64,000 nt of DNA, from the NCBI GenBank assembly GCA_977006965.1, contig OZ345379.1:1302001-1366000 (forward strand), written 5' to 3'. The stretch's first letter is position 1; every line of letters begins with the position of its first letter. This document shows, one piece after another, positions 22,661-32,840 of the stretch. A program made the position numbers and the translations under genes. The DNA comes from Phymatolithon calcareum (lineage: Eukaryota; Rhodophyta; Florideophyceae; Hapalidiales). Under the pieces are notes generated by a model, which saw only the letters and a list, made by a program, of their open reading frames with translations, ran no database searches and was not told the DNA's origin.

Positions 22661-23034
22661 CTGGGCCCGTAACCGGTTGGATGGAGGTTTGGTTGTTGAT
22701 GGTTGACATGGTTGAGATTGCTCGGTTGGTTGTGAGATGTTCCTTGGTTTATTGAGTCGGGGCATCAGATCCGGGTCTTATATAGGCCTCAGATTGAGGT
22801 ATGATAAGACTTCTGATGCTCATTGCACTACTAACTGTGGTTGAATCAATCAACTAAAAGATTGAAATGTCGACTGTGATTGATTCAATCAAGAAATTGA
22901 TTGAACTGCAACATTGTCAGTAAAGATGAAAAAACATGGATTGTTTCTATCATAACATATGAGAAATGGTTAGAGACTTACGACATAGGATAATGTGTAC
23001 TGCGACAAGAGCTCCAAGCAGTCACATTTCCAAG
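22661..23034 (-). repeat. Diverged copia 5' LTR (about 360 bp) with variant primer site
   Basis: The primer site CTGGGCCCGTAACC (22661-22674) has one change. The LTR (22675-23034) keeps the family landmarks TTCCTTGGTTTATTGA, a TATATAG-like box and a final GAGCTCCAAGCAGTCAC, but the middle is unrelated: it carries repeated TTGATT/AATCAATC motifs instead of CACGTG boxes. The terminal repeats are eroded. It is a third LTR subfamily. Confidence 0.65.
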
Positions 23035-24299
23035 AGTGCCTTGGGCGAAGCATGCACTTCGCATTGACGGGCTGTTGGCAGCAAATCAGCGCAGCACAAA
23101 TTTACCTTTGACTTGGCCTGACCGTTCCACCATGCTGCGCATAGGAAATATTATTTTCCACTCGCGCCTTAGTCCGTAGCTGGCGAGGCATTTCACGGCG
23201 ATAACTACCTCAAGCGTCGTCACCGGCGATGCAGGTGAGAATTTGGCACACTAATACGCTCGTTATCAGAGCAAGAGCACTGGATTGGATTAAGGCGATC
23301 ATTCGTTTTACACAATCAATTTCTTCATGACGCAATTAGTTTTAGTAATAAAATAGAGCTTTTCTGGTTGAAATTGTGTATAAATAAGATCAGAGCTCGA
23401 CACGTCACTAGCGCAAAGCAATTTAGCTGGAAGATCGATTCGGACGGACGATCATTTGCGGGAGGTGGCGACCATTTCGTCTGTATACCTCTTGCTAATT
23501 CATTCCCAATGCGCGTCTAACAATGACCGGCGCTTTGCTTTCGGCGCTTTTGGAGACCAGTTACACAGCGATGCGCCTACCGTCAGGACTTGGGGACTAG
23601 AATGGGAGGAGCGAAGAGTGAAGGGAATGTATCCTTCGGCCCTGCAGCACATATTGTGAGTTATGCATCAGTTTGCTTTGCATGTTTTGTGCAATGTAAT
23701 TATCTCACATACTATCGTATCCTTTCTCTGTGAACGGTGGCGGTGTAGGTCAAGGTTTTTAGTAATCTACGGCTCTGCATCGCACCATCGTCAGGGATGG
23801 ATGAATTCGAACGGGATGTATGTTGTCTGTGTCAACTATTCAAAATGGTATCGCGGCATGCACTAATTTTCCCGTATCTCTTTCCATGTCCTAGATTTCT
23901 GGTTTTGAGCTGCGATGCCGTCTACGACATGCGGATAGCAACGTCGCGTTTTGTTCGGCGATGTGGATGCAACCTAGACGATTAACACTCGATCTTGCTG
24001 GAATTTTAGAGCTGGGATGCGGTCCTCCGCTTGAGATATGCAGAGAGCTACGTCGTGTCTTCTTCGGTCACGCCGATGCAAGCAAGAAGATTGACGCTCG
24101 GTCCTGGTGGAATTTTTGAGCTAAGATGCGGTCTACCGCTTGCGATATTCAAAGAGCTACGCCGCGTCTTGCTCAGCCATGCGGTTGCAACCAAGACGAT
24201 TGATACTCTATTCTGGTGGAATTCAATTTCGTAATGCATGCCTGTGATCGGCTGTGCTCTGGGATTGCAGTGCATGCGCGTATAGCTGAGCAACAATTT
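23035..24299. other. No recognised gene; holds a three-copy tandem repeat
   Basis: Several short open frames exist, but none has a motif or a convincing start. The imperfect tandem repeat at 23907-24220 is listed separately. Confidence 0.4.
23907..24220. repeat. Three imperfect tandem copies of a 102-109 base unit
   Basis: Units start at 23907, 24009 and 24118, each with GAGCT followed by GATGCGGTC or a close variant and ending in a GG-rich GGAATTT/GGAATTC motif. The spacing (102, then 109) is not a multiple of three in the second unit, so a repeated protein is unlikely. Confidence 0.65.
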
Positions 24300-25975
24300 T
24301 CGAAAACTAAAAGTAAAACATTTTCAATAATTTCATATTTTCCAAAATCAGATCGATTGCGTTGACGATGTTCATCAGCGAGCTGCTGCATCACGGGTCA
24401 GCATCTACGGTCAATGCCCATTGGCTGCAACATTCATTATGCATGCTGTGGCACCGCGTGCTGATGGTACTGGCCGTCGGCAGGTAAACATACAGTAAAC
24501 ACGCGTTCCATTTGCGCGTGCCCACAAGCCACCATTGGCACGCGTTTCCTGAGCAATCGGTACCCGCACAAGTTTCTAGATGATGATAGTGAGAACATTA
24601 GAACTATGGCTCTGCCTCTTCGGCATGGGCCCAATATCATTCGGGGCCGAATCTGTACTGGCAAACCGAGATTTTCGGGATTTTCAGGATTTCCCTTATC
24701 CTCGCGAGAGCTCACTAAATCAATGAGCTGTATTGTAGTTTTTTCAGCCAGAGCTTGAGTGTCCATCTCTCCTCCCAATTAGAAAATTTGAACTTCGGGT
24801 GGAAGAGTACCGCCGCACAAAGAATTCAGAACCAATCCTTAATGAAACATCCTTTGTTTGCACATTACGGCGATTTACCATATCTTCGTATACCGTTCTC
24901 TTAAACACTTTCGAATCTTTACTATCTCCATCTGTTGGTGTTAGTGGATCCTCAGGCACCCAGTATCCACCTTCCCCCATGCACGCAGTGACCACGTTTT
25001 CTGTACCGAAAACGGCAGATATAGTTTCCACACCACACAGCGTATCGACCGCGCTTTGCAGTAGGCCTAACTCCGACGTAGTCACTTGCTGTGCCTCTCC
25101 TTCCGGCCCGGAATCAGTGTACCTGTAATAGCTTTCAAGAGCATCTTGGATAGCAATATGTACTTTCAGTTATCTACTACCCATTGCTCTGGTTGAGCCC
25201 ACCGTATGGGAGAGCACATTATTAGAGCCAGTGGTCGCATTCTGCGTTGACGGAGCGAAGAGAGGAGCTCTTTCCGCAGATTGGTGCTTCTTCTCTCCTT
25301 TTCGCAATTTTTCGTACCTTCGCCAGGACGCGCCTCACACCAGGTACAGTTAGTCCCAGTTCCACGGACAACTGCAATGTGCGCTGGCTAAAACGTGAGT
25401 GTTGCCACAAGAAGTCCTTCGGAATCGATTGCGAAGGCACTTGCGGTACACTCTCTCCTTCTGAAGTGGATGTTTCAGATGGCTTGGTAGCTCCTTGCAA
25501 CGTACAAATGCTCGACCGCAGTGAATCAAAATTGAGTTGTGGAATCTCCTCGACGTAAATTGTTCCAATGACTTATATTAAGAAAATGGATTCGAACCAC
25601 AATCATTATCGGTGTTGCAGTCTTCGTCACTGTCAACAAGTTCCTTTTCGGCTATTTTTACTGCAGTTCAGTCAATATAGTGCCGATATTTTTTGACGCC
25701 GCAAAACCGTTCGGCAGTATTCACGAGAGACAAAACACTGGCATTTACAGAATTCCGTGCTCCGTCGGTGCGTAGAACACAGACCTTGTCCTGTTGGAAG
25801 TTTGATTACTTGGAGAACTAGTCGCACCACACTTCAAAATCAAAGTTTGATCTCGGTACACGTGTACACGTGTCAAGTCGAAAGACAAAGTGTCTCAGAA
25901 CGTGGATTCATGAAGATTGGCGGTGACACGTGTCACAGTATGATAAGAGTATCATAACCATACTCCCCTCACTCA

Positions 25976-27160
25976 GACCCGTTTCACACGACACAAATCA
26001 GGCGTGTGCGTGCGAATTTGGCATATCGCTGTAAGCGAATGATTGGGTTTTGTGAGTTTCGTCTTACACCGGCTCACGTCTATCATAAAATCCTCACGCA
26101 AAAACGTCGACTCCTTGCGGCGCAGATTTGGAGTCGCGTAGGTTCCGTGAGGATTTATGATAAGAACTTACAGCTTAGCTAGCAACATGATTTCAAAAAA
26201 CGGTCGATTTTGAAAGCGTGAAGTACTACTCGAGTAGAGGTTATCACAGAGGTTCCGAAGGACAGTTGCAAGGCATGTTGATTCTGGCCCGAGTACTGCT
26301 CACTACTCGAAGAATGGAGATCGTAAAGCGTCCGAAGTTCAGTTGGGAGGCACAGTGATGCTGGCCCGAGTACTGCTAATACTCGAGAAATGGGGATCTT
26401 AGGGCGTCGGAAGGGCTGTTGGGAGGCACATTGATGCCTTTGATTACAGTTGATTATCAAGGCAGCTTTCGCTTGAGGTTGAAGGCGGGTGATCAATCGT
26501 CTGCAACCTCATGCGAAAGCTGCCACACCAGTGTAGCAATGGCGAGTCGCTATGCCGTGCGAAAGAAGCTCAGCGAAAGCACTCCAAACAACAAAAAATC
26601 ATGCTACTTCTGCTATTGAACGCAGCTACTGTTCTATTTATTGCATTGTGGTACGAGAGCAACTGCATTATGCAAAAGCGAGCAAACAAGCGTCGGATCC
26701 GAATTAGCCTTGCCGAAACTATACGCTACGTAAACGTTCCATCCCTCGGGGTCGGAAATTCAAACGATTGAAAGACAGTCGGTTGGAATAGAGTAACTTT
26801 CGATGCGTCAAACGTCCAGTTTGACAATTCCAGTACTTGCGACACAGTATTTGTAGCGTTTTCGGCTGGGAAAGCTTGCTCCGGAACGGCGTTTGCTTCT
26901 TCTGCCGCAGCGACGGCATTTCCGCAAGAATTCATAGAGCCGTTCGGCTCGCTTGAAAACCTTGGCGTCATCGATGATAGTTTGACGAGGAGTACAACGA
27001 AGAAGAACAATACCTCCACTCCCGCGAAATAATGAACAGTTGTAATACGTGGCTGAGGACACAAAAAAATGTGTCGTGTGCAACGCTCGAACTAGCGTAG
27101 AAAATATCCTCTGACAAATACACATGCCTCACGCTCGATTCGTGTCGTGTAAAACGGGCC
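25976..27160. mobile_element. DNA transposon, probably non-autonomous, with 24-bp terminal inverted repeats
   Basis: The left end GACCCGTTTCACACGACAC is the inverted copy of the right end with three mismatches in 24 bases. The flanking 3-bp duplication is TCA (25973-25975 and 27161-27163), and the copia LTR reads straight through if the element is removed. A 3-bp duplication and ends beginning GRCCCGTTT fit a PIF/Harbinger-type element, but I see no transposase. Frames such as 26726-27064 (minus) have no recognised motif. Inside are a large hairpin (26081-26162) and repeats of about 78 bases (26240-26440). Confidence 0.75.
26081..26162. repeat. Two-tier inverted repeat inside the 1.2-kb DNA transposon
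   Basis: Outer arms TATCATAAAATCCTCACG and CGTGAGGATTTATGATA (one-base bulge) enclose inner arms CGACTCC (26108-26114) and GGAGTCG (26130-26136). Confidence 0.7.
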
Positions 27161-27283
27161 TCAGTAGATAATATTTGATTTTTTTGTGTTACACGTATCA
27201 TATGATATTATGACAAATTTGTTTAGGGTTAGTGTGTCTCCGTCGTCAACTAAGGCTTTTACCTTGTCTGGTCGGATTCTCAG

Positions 27284-27540
27284 TGTAGACACGCAATGCT
27301 GCATGAGCGTAAGGAGGGACACTTACACTCTCAGGGATTACATACGGACCAATTGCGATTATTAGAGTAGTGTCAGTTATTACTCCCCCTCTTTTTACAG
27401 GGTGTGCATTTCTCGCCCCTGCTCTATTTAAGGGGCGATCCTAACCGCACCTTAGACTGGGCATCTCATCATCTCATCGGAGAGAGATCACCCCTTTTCA
27501 TGATAAACCCAACCTTATCTTGGCACTCCCAGTGATTACA
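27284..27540. mobile_element. Small solo LTR of a second retrotransposon family
   Basis: 257 bases starting TGTAGACACG and ending GTGATTACA, so TG...CA ends, flanked by TCAG (27280-27283 and 27541-27544). It contains a TATTTAAGG box at about 27424 and is inserted into the copia LTR between its conserved TTCTCAG and GCCTATATA parts. No similarity to the copia LTRs. Confidence 0.7.
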
Positions 27541-28682
27541 TCAGGCCTATATATGCCAGACCTGAGGTCCGCCAAGTCAATAAACCAAGGAACTCATTCT
27601 CACCTAACTCCACTTCTCGTCAACCAATCTTCACCAACCAAACTTTTCCACTCTCCTCATCCATTCCCTAACCTTCCTCTAACATGTCCAAGAACCAAAT
27701 TTGACGTGCAACGTTGGAAAAAAAGGATTGTAAATTCTCTCCAGTGTGCCGCTCTCCAACAACACAGCACTTAAGAGTCACCGTGTGCAGCGACCACGCA
27801 GAATCGACAGAGGATCCCGTAGGCATGTCCGGCTTAGTGATATAAGATACAATGAAACTGCCGAAATGTTCCCCGCTCATAGAAGTTCACATATCCGTGT
27901 TGGCATGGACAAACGATACGATGGAGAGATCCCTTATGACCTTGCGCACTCGATTGCTGTACACTCTTCAATTTTTCGAGACAATGTAAAACGTAACTGT
28001 ACTTTGATACGGTCGTTAGCGTTGCGCATCAAGCGCAGGTATCAGGGTTGTCAACATTTGTCTCAGGCAGAAGCCCATGAATTCCCTTTTTGCTTCTTCG
28101 GCGCTGTGATCAAGCTGCTCTTGTGCGGTTCCGGCCTGCAGTTCTTAAAGTAGTTTTCGAGAGAAATTTTTCCTTTTTTTGATGAAAAAGAATTGGTCAT
28201 ATCTTGGATCGGGATAATATTGTGAAATTTTCGTTGAAGGGCGGGCAGATTTCTAGCGTTGCCCGACCTTACAGCCACTCGCTTCACACCATGGTTATTG
28301 TGCACGCATATTGCAGAGCTACTGGTGCCCTGTGTCTCTTCTTTGTTGATTTCAATTTGAAAATAGGCCCAGGCAGCAGAGAGCTCGACCTTTTCCACGG
28401 TTGTGTACTTCCCAACCCATGGTTTTCCGTCCGGTACCTTCCATTCATATGGATCACTCAAATGGGGATGGTGTCGGGTATCTTTGAGTTTGTGGATCCT
28501 GGAGCTTCATTCCCGCCCTGTTTGTCGAGACCTAGCGCGTTGTGGAGCTGTGTCACATTGTCGGCTATCTGGATTGTGGAATAGACAAGATCCTAGGCGC
28601 TGGCACCGGAGATCGTTCTCCTCGTTTTTCGCAGTTTTTAGAAAATTTTGGTCTTCAACGGATCTTTTTTGAGAAAATTCAC

Positions 28683-28728
28683 TACATGGCCACCAAAAGT
28701 GGGGAAAATTCTCTATATCGCCATCTCT
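28683..28728 (-). repeat. Part of a dispersed repeat also found at 43.4-43.5 kb
   Basis: The minus view contains AGAGATGGC and CCACTTTTGGTGGCCATGTA, matching 43484-43533. Its other half lies at 29640-29690, across the MULE remnant. Confidence 0.6.
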
Positions 28729-28840
28729 AACCAAACCTAGTACTCATTCGTTACGAATACGATAGCTCTCTGTAAGCAGGTCGCCGTATTCAATTGTTAC
28801 GCTCAACTCACAACTTTCCCGCACTAACCACTCTGAAATC

Positions 28841-29520
28841 ATGGAAAAGAAGGAGCTCGTGCTACAGATGGACGAGTACGCAGGATCGAGCTTTTACGAC
28901 GTTGTCAACGTCGTGATTTCCTACAACACGAGAACTACGAGGAAAAATTCGTCCGGCGGAGAAGCTGCTTTTGGAGCCCGAGGTCATCGAAGGAGGCGGG
29001 CTCAGCTGTGTTGTTCGCAGCGAAGATACAAGGTTCGATGTGACATTTAGCAGAATTCTACCACGCTACATGCTCTTGCCGCCACTTTGAAGAGCACCTG
29101 AGGCCATGTAGCCACGTGGTCGCTGCACGTTTGTACGCTTCAAGGCGCTTGAGGCAGCATTGGATGTCGTTCGACCCGTATAACAAGCACTCGTTCCGGG
29201 ACGTATGGATGTTGAGAACATGGTCCAAGCAGCATGAGCGCAGCATGACGCGTGTTGCAATCACTGGAGACCGGCTGGTACAGGATAAATTGGTGCCGTT
29301 TGACCTTGTGGCTAAGCCCGCCGCAAGCGCAAGAAGCCCTAGTTGCCGCCCGAAATGAGGACCCGTCATTTCTCCTCGTGCGGAAACACTGGCCACTTTT
29401 CGCAGACATGCGGGAAGCCCAACATCCACAACCTTGTCGAGGAGAAACCAAAACATATTGACAAATCGGCTCAGTCAATGATCATCTACCTTAGCGCCTG
29501 AGATGATGGAGATACTACTT
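28841..29520 (+). pseudogene. MULE transposase C-terminal region, frameshifted
   Basis: In one frame the DNA encodes CSCRHFEEHLRPCSHVVAA (from 29071), the SWIM zinc finger (C-x-C...C-x-H) found at the C-terminus of MULE and FAR1-type proteins. Next is HWMSFDPYNKHSFRDVWM, like the segment after SWIM in MULE transposases. After a frame change a zinc knuckle remnant follows (CGNTGHFSQTC, 29379-29411) whose first Cys is replaced by Phe. The N-terminal and catalytic parts are missing. The region before SWIM (28841-29050) is open but has no motif that I recognise. Confidence 0.65.
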
Positions 29521-32172
29521 GGCACGAGGATCGAAAGAATAGAGAGTAGCGCGCGCAATAAATTTTATTGTCGCATAGATTGCTTTGACAAACGGATGAG
29601 AAATAGTTTTGACTATGGTGAGTTATGATAGTACGCTTGGCTAGTGTCTATGTGCCGAACGTCCTCAATTGAGGACGGATTCAAAAGCTCAAAAAAGTTA
29701 GTAAATTGAAAGCAGAACGTATCATTCGCGCCATTATTGGAAAGCCAGGCTTGTATATGGGTGAGGAGTACCGCAACTACTACCTTAATATCTCTTCGTT
29801 CGGCGCTAGAAACGAACATATAGTGGTCACCTAGAAGTACCAGACCTGCCATGCCACGAGAAAAAGTCCGGCCCCGCGCGGTCGGTACATCCGGACACAC
29901 AAAGGAAACATCGGTGATCGGTCTCGCAGAGTGCTCCAGACAATATGGAGCTTTTTCCAACTGAAAAAGTGTAAGTGGTACGGTTCAAGAGGTACTCGAG
30001 GAAAACTCAATGGTCGCACGATCATATCACTTCGCGTAAAATGTGTCATAGTTTAGCATTCGCCGAAGAGGACTAACTTTAAGAGAGTCAACCTATTCAA
30101 CGTCAAGATAGGGGACACTGTTGATAGCATTGTAGAAGCTCACCATCTTGAACCGAGCCAACACCGGCAAAGCACAATACAAACCAGGACTGCTTACAGT
30201 ACTCATCCTCGCCCATCTTCATCGCGAAACGCCAGTTTATTGTCCACAACCGCAATTAGAAGCTCTTCAGAAGGACACAAAACCTTCAATAAAACCTTAA
30301 GCAGCTCTAAAGCCCTCTTCTGGGCTCTCTCCTACGTCTTGAAGGGCACTTGGCAGCAAACATCTCAAAACGAACTTGATGTCGTCTCACCTTACCGCGA
30401 GCTGAATACTGTCGCTTACGGGGAGACATGGTACGAGCCCCAAGCTCAAGGACAGTATCGGGTTTTAGTTTCCTCTAAGTTCTGGAAACTTCGCACTCTA
30501 ACCCGAGATTTGTTATCCGAAAATGACCGTAGTGGTCTTCATACGAAGTAAGATTGCGTCATGAACATGTTTCCCCACATTCAGCTGCGAAATTTTTGCT
30601 GATTTGGCGTCCGCTAAGCTGAGAATAATTGGACAACAAGAGACTACAGTGACAGAGCTGATTGAGTTTTTCGGAATACTCGTCCTCATGGCAAGAGTTG
30701 AGCTCAGCGCCGGGAGAAATTTTGGAGGACAACAAGGCCAAAGAACTATCTCACCGCTCCTTCTTCTTCAAAGACTGGTAAGCCGTTCGCCGAATACCTC
30801 CAGTGAATTTCATTCCGTGCGCAACCAAGTGAAGCATGTAGTCTGAGCAGCACCGCTGGCCGCTCGGTCAAGGTTCTGTCGATGCCATAGCTGACCACAG
30901 AAAGCGCACTGTGCCTCCGTCGGACCTGATTTGCATGCATGAGTTTATATTCCGTTGGAATGGGAACGGAGGTCACTAGCCGGAGAACGGTTGAGAGATA
31001 CAGCGCTCGGCGAGTGGAAGAAGTGCGATAATGCTGCATCTTCAACAAGTGCGACTATAGTTCATAGGAGTTATCAAACTCTTCTGGCAATTTGCGTGAT
31101 TGTTAGATGACTGGTGCCCATCCAAAGGGTCAGCAGCACATGACGCAGCGAAGGTATTTTCAAGTGCTGTTTGAGCAACTTATCGATTACACATTTGCCA
31201 TGCGCATTACTCGTCGACGTTTAGTCGCTAACGTACATTTGCATTCGGAAGCGGTATTAGAACCCTCGTAACTCCCAGGAAAAGGAAAGAATGACTGAGG
31301 ATATCATGGTGACTACTTGTGCTGTTCAAAACAACTGCATAGTTGGTAAATTCAAGACAACGACTCTCTTGTGCTCATACTGTAATAGGCGTGAAAGTGC
31401 CACACTATATATTTATGGCGCTTCTACTGGCAGGAACTGTTTCGCTAAGCATGTTCAAGGCATCCATGAGCTTGACGCTTTTGACGGGCCTGATAGTGAG
31501 TAGCTTTCGTTTCCAAAAATGAAATGATTTTCAGTCCTCACTGGAGGAGCAAATATGGTGAATTCCTTGCAAAAATGAATCCGCAGATTCGATAGGGCAC
31601 GTAATTGGAGGTCACTGTCATGCCGCGGATGAATCAACACGAAATTTTGCATTATGACTCTGCGCATAGGCATGGATAGACCGTGAAATTAGCATATAAA
31701 GTTATGACTGAATATCGCGAGTCGAAGCGACTAGCATTACCACGTATTGGGCACGCATCATCGCGCGCAAAAGACCTGTTCCATATGCGTACAAGTCAGA
31801 AATAGGACACGTGTACCTGTGAGCGCTGCTGATGGCACTGCGAAGGGACCATAGGGACTCTCCGTGGTGACTTTATGAATCACGCCCCGCGCGATCTACA
31901 ACCTGTGTTCGCCGAATACTGTACTGTGACGGAGGAAATGTCCGTAATGTTCGTTTTTGCTATGCGAATGTTTGCGGAGTCAACCACAGCGGCCAAATTC
32001 TAAGCGCAGGGCTACCGTCCAAAACTTGTTCAGTATCTGCAGATTTAGTATCTACCTTTTTCGTGCAGGGTAGGAGAAAAGGAGATAAAAGCGCAGTAAA
32101 GATATTTTATTTTCTGGAATTGCGCCTTGGAGCAGCATTGATGCTTCTTTATCTAGTACATCAGAAGAGATC
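29521..32172. other. No confirmed gene; decayed mobile-element-like DNA
   Basis: Short frames only. Bases 30604-30846 (plus) read ELIEFFGILVLMARVEL, and bases 31291-31503 read CSYCNRRESA and CFAKHVQGIH. Together these faintly recall the start and the Cys/His-rich tail of a piggyBac-like transposase. The spacing is short and stops are many, so I do not call it. Confidence 0.3.
29640..29690 (-). repeat. Other half of the dispersed repeat, with 18-bp palindrome
   Basis: The minus view contains GGCACATAGACACTAG and the palindrome CGTCCTCAATTGAGGACG (29660-29677), matching the segment at 43452-43490. Confidence 0.65.
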
Positions 32173-32502
32173 CTAAAGAGAAGTAGAAGTAGGGGGCAGC
32201 ATCTCGTACGGATAAGAGGGGCGCATAGAGAGTGCACCAGGGCCATTGATAACGGTAACAGGTGGAGAAAGTCCCGTTGTGCTCCTGGGTACCCAAATTT
32301 CGATACGAATCCACAGTTCGGGGAGTGCGATAATTTCGACGTGAGCTCGAGTCCACTGGTCTTCATAATCCATGTTTGTTTCGTTCATCGGTAGCGCTGC
32401 ACGGACCCTGTAGCGCATGTGAACCCAGACTTCGGTTCGAATCCACACGTGAGAAAGGGAAACAATCTCGGCATGAGACAAAATCCAGTCGTGGTCGGCC
32501 AT
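32173..32502 (-). CDS. Small unrecognised protein with an internal duplication
   Basis: ATG at 32502, 109 residues. Two similar segments of about 28 residues lie in tandem: residues 5-32 (WILSHAEIVSLSHVWIRTEV) and residues 50-75 (WTRAHVEIIALPELWIRIEI), both with the pattern AHxEI...LW/VWIRxE. The last 30 residues are Pro/Ser/Thr-rich. The duplication at protein level, visible also in the DNA, makes a real coding sequence plausible. It lies about 340 bases downstream of the large transposase-like gene on the same strand, so it may belong to that element. No family recognised. Confidence 0.4.
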   Translation of the reverse strand: MADHDWILSHAEIVSLSHVWIRTEVWVHMRYRVRAALPMNETNMDYEDQWTRAHVEIIALPELWIRIEIWVPRSTTGLSPPVTVINGPGALSMRPSYPYEMLPPTSTSL

Positions 32503-32840
32503 AATGATGAGGAGCAGAGGGAGCGCTCTTGGATCGACATTGCGCTGAGCTGATCTTCAATTGGAAGTAATCCGCTTTTAGTAGACGAACTGTATCATTT
32601 CCATTTTCAACGCGATTGACGGATCTCTGTGTGTGTCATGGGGCGCATGATTTATCTGTGTATGTTGCTAAATTGACCTGTTCAGGCGCGTGGAATAGAA
32701 CAATAGGAAATCAGGGTGCTTCAGCATGCACGATCTTCTATTTCGCTTGAACGTCGGCGCTTGTGGTACTACAAAACACGAGCTCACCCCCTGAAAAGTG
32801 TATTTATACTGAGTTTACATTGAAATAATTTGAAGATGTG

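Larger units (their letters stand above)
25792..27684 (+). mobile_element. Solo Ty1/copia LTR carrying two nested insertions
   Basis: The LTR starts TGTTGGAAG at 25792 and ends CTCTAACA at 27684, with TGTCC on both sides (25787-25791 and 27685-27689). Removing the DNA element at 25976-27160 with one TCA copy and the small solo LTR at 27284-27540 with one TCAG copy leaves exactly 444 bases, the size of the other copia LTRs here. It therefore inserted whole, lost its internal part by LTR recombination, and was then hit twice. Confidence 0.88.
24300..28461 (-). pseudogene. Decayed hAT-family transposase, split by a solo LTR
   Basis: Minus-strand fragments in order: a degenerate BED-type zinc finger near 28461-28200 (AWAYFQIEI, then SGNARNLPALQRKFHN); the catalytic region near 27880-27690 (HTGENLQSFFSNVA) continuing across the LTR at 25786 as LRTDGARNSVNA; the following helical block near 25400-25300 (TLQLSVELGLTVPGVRRVLA); a region near 25085-24800 (LGLLQSAVDTL, KRTVYEDMVNRR, VQTKDVSLRI); and the C-terminal dimerisation remnant near 24500 (ERVF). 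The order and spacing match hAT transposases. Stops and frame changes occur in every part. The copia solo LTR with its TGTCC duplication sits inside the catalytic region at 25787-27689. Confidence 0.7.

Noticed and set aside
30604-31503. Possible piggyBac-like transposase (ELIEFFGILVLM; CSYCNRRESA; CFAKHVQGIH)
   Set aside because: Only two short weak matches with many stops between; the catalytic Asp region was not found.
32428-32450. GGTTCGAATCC, a perfect tRNA box B
   Set aside because: No box A or stems at proper distance, and it lies inside the duplicated coding sequence at 32173-32502.
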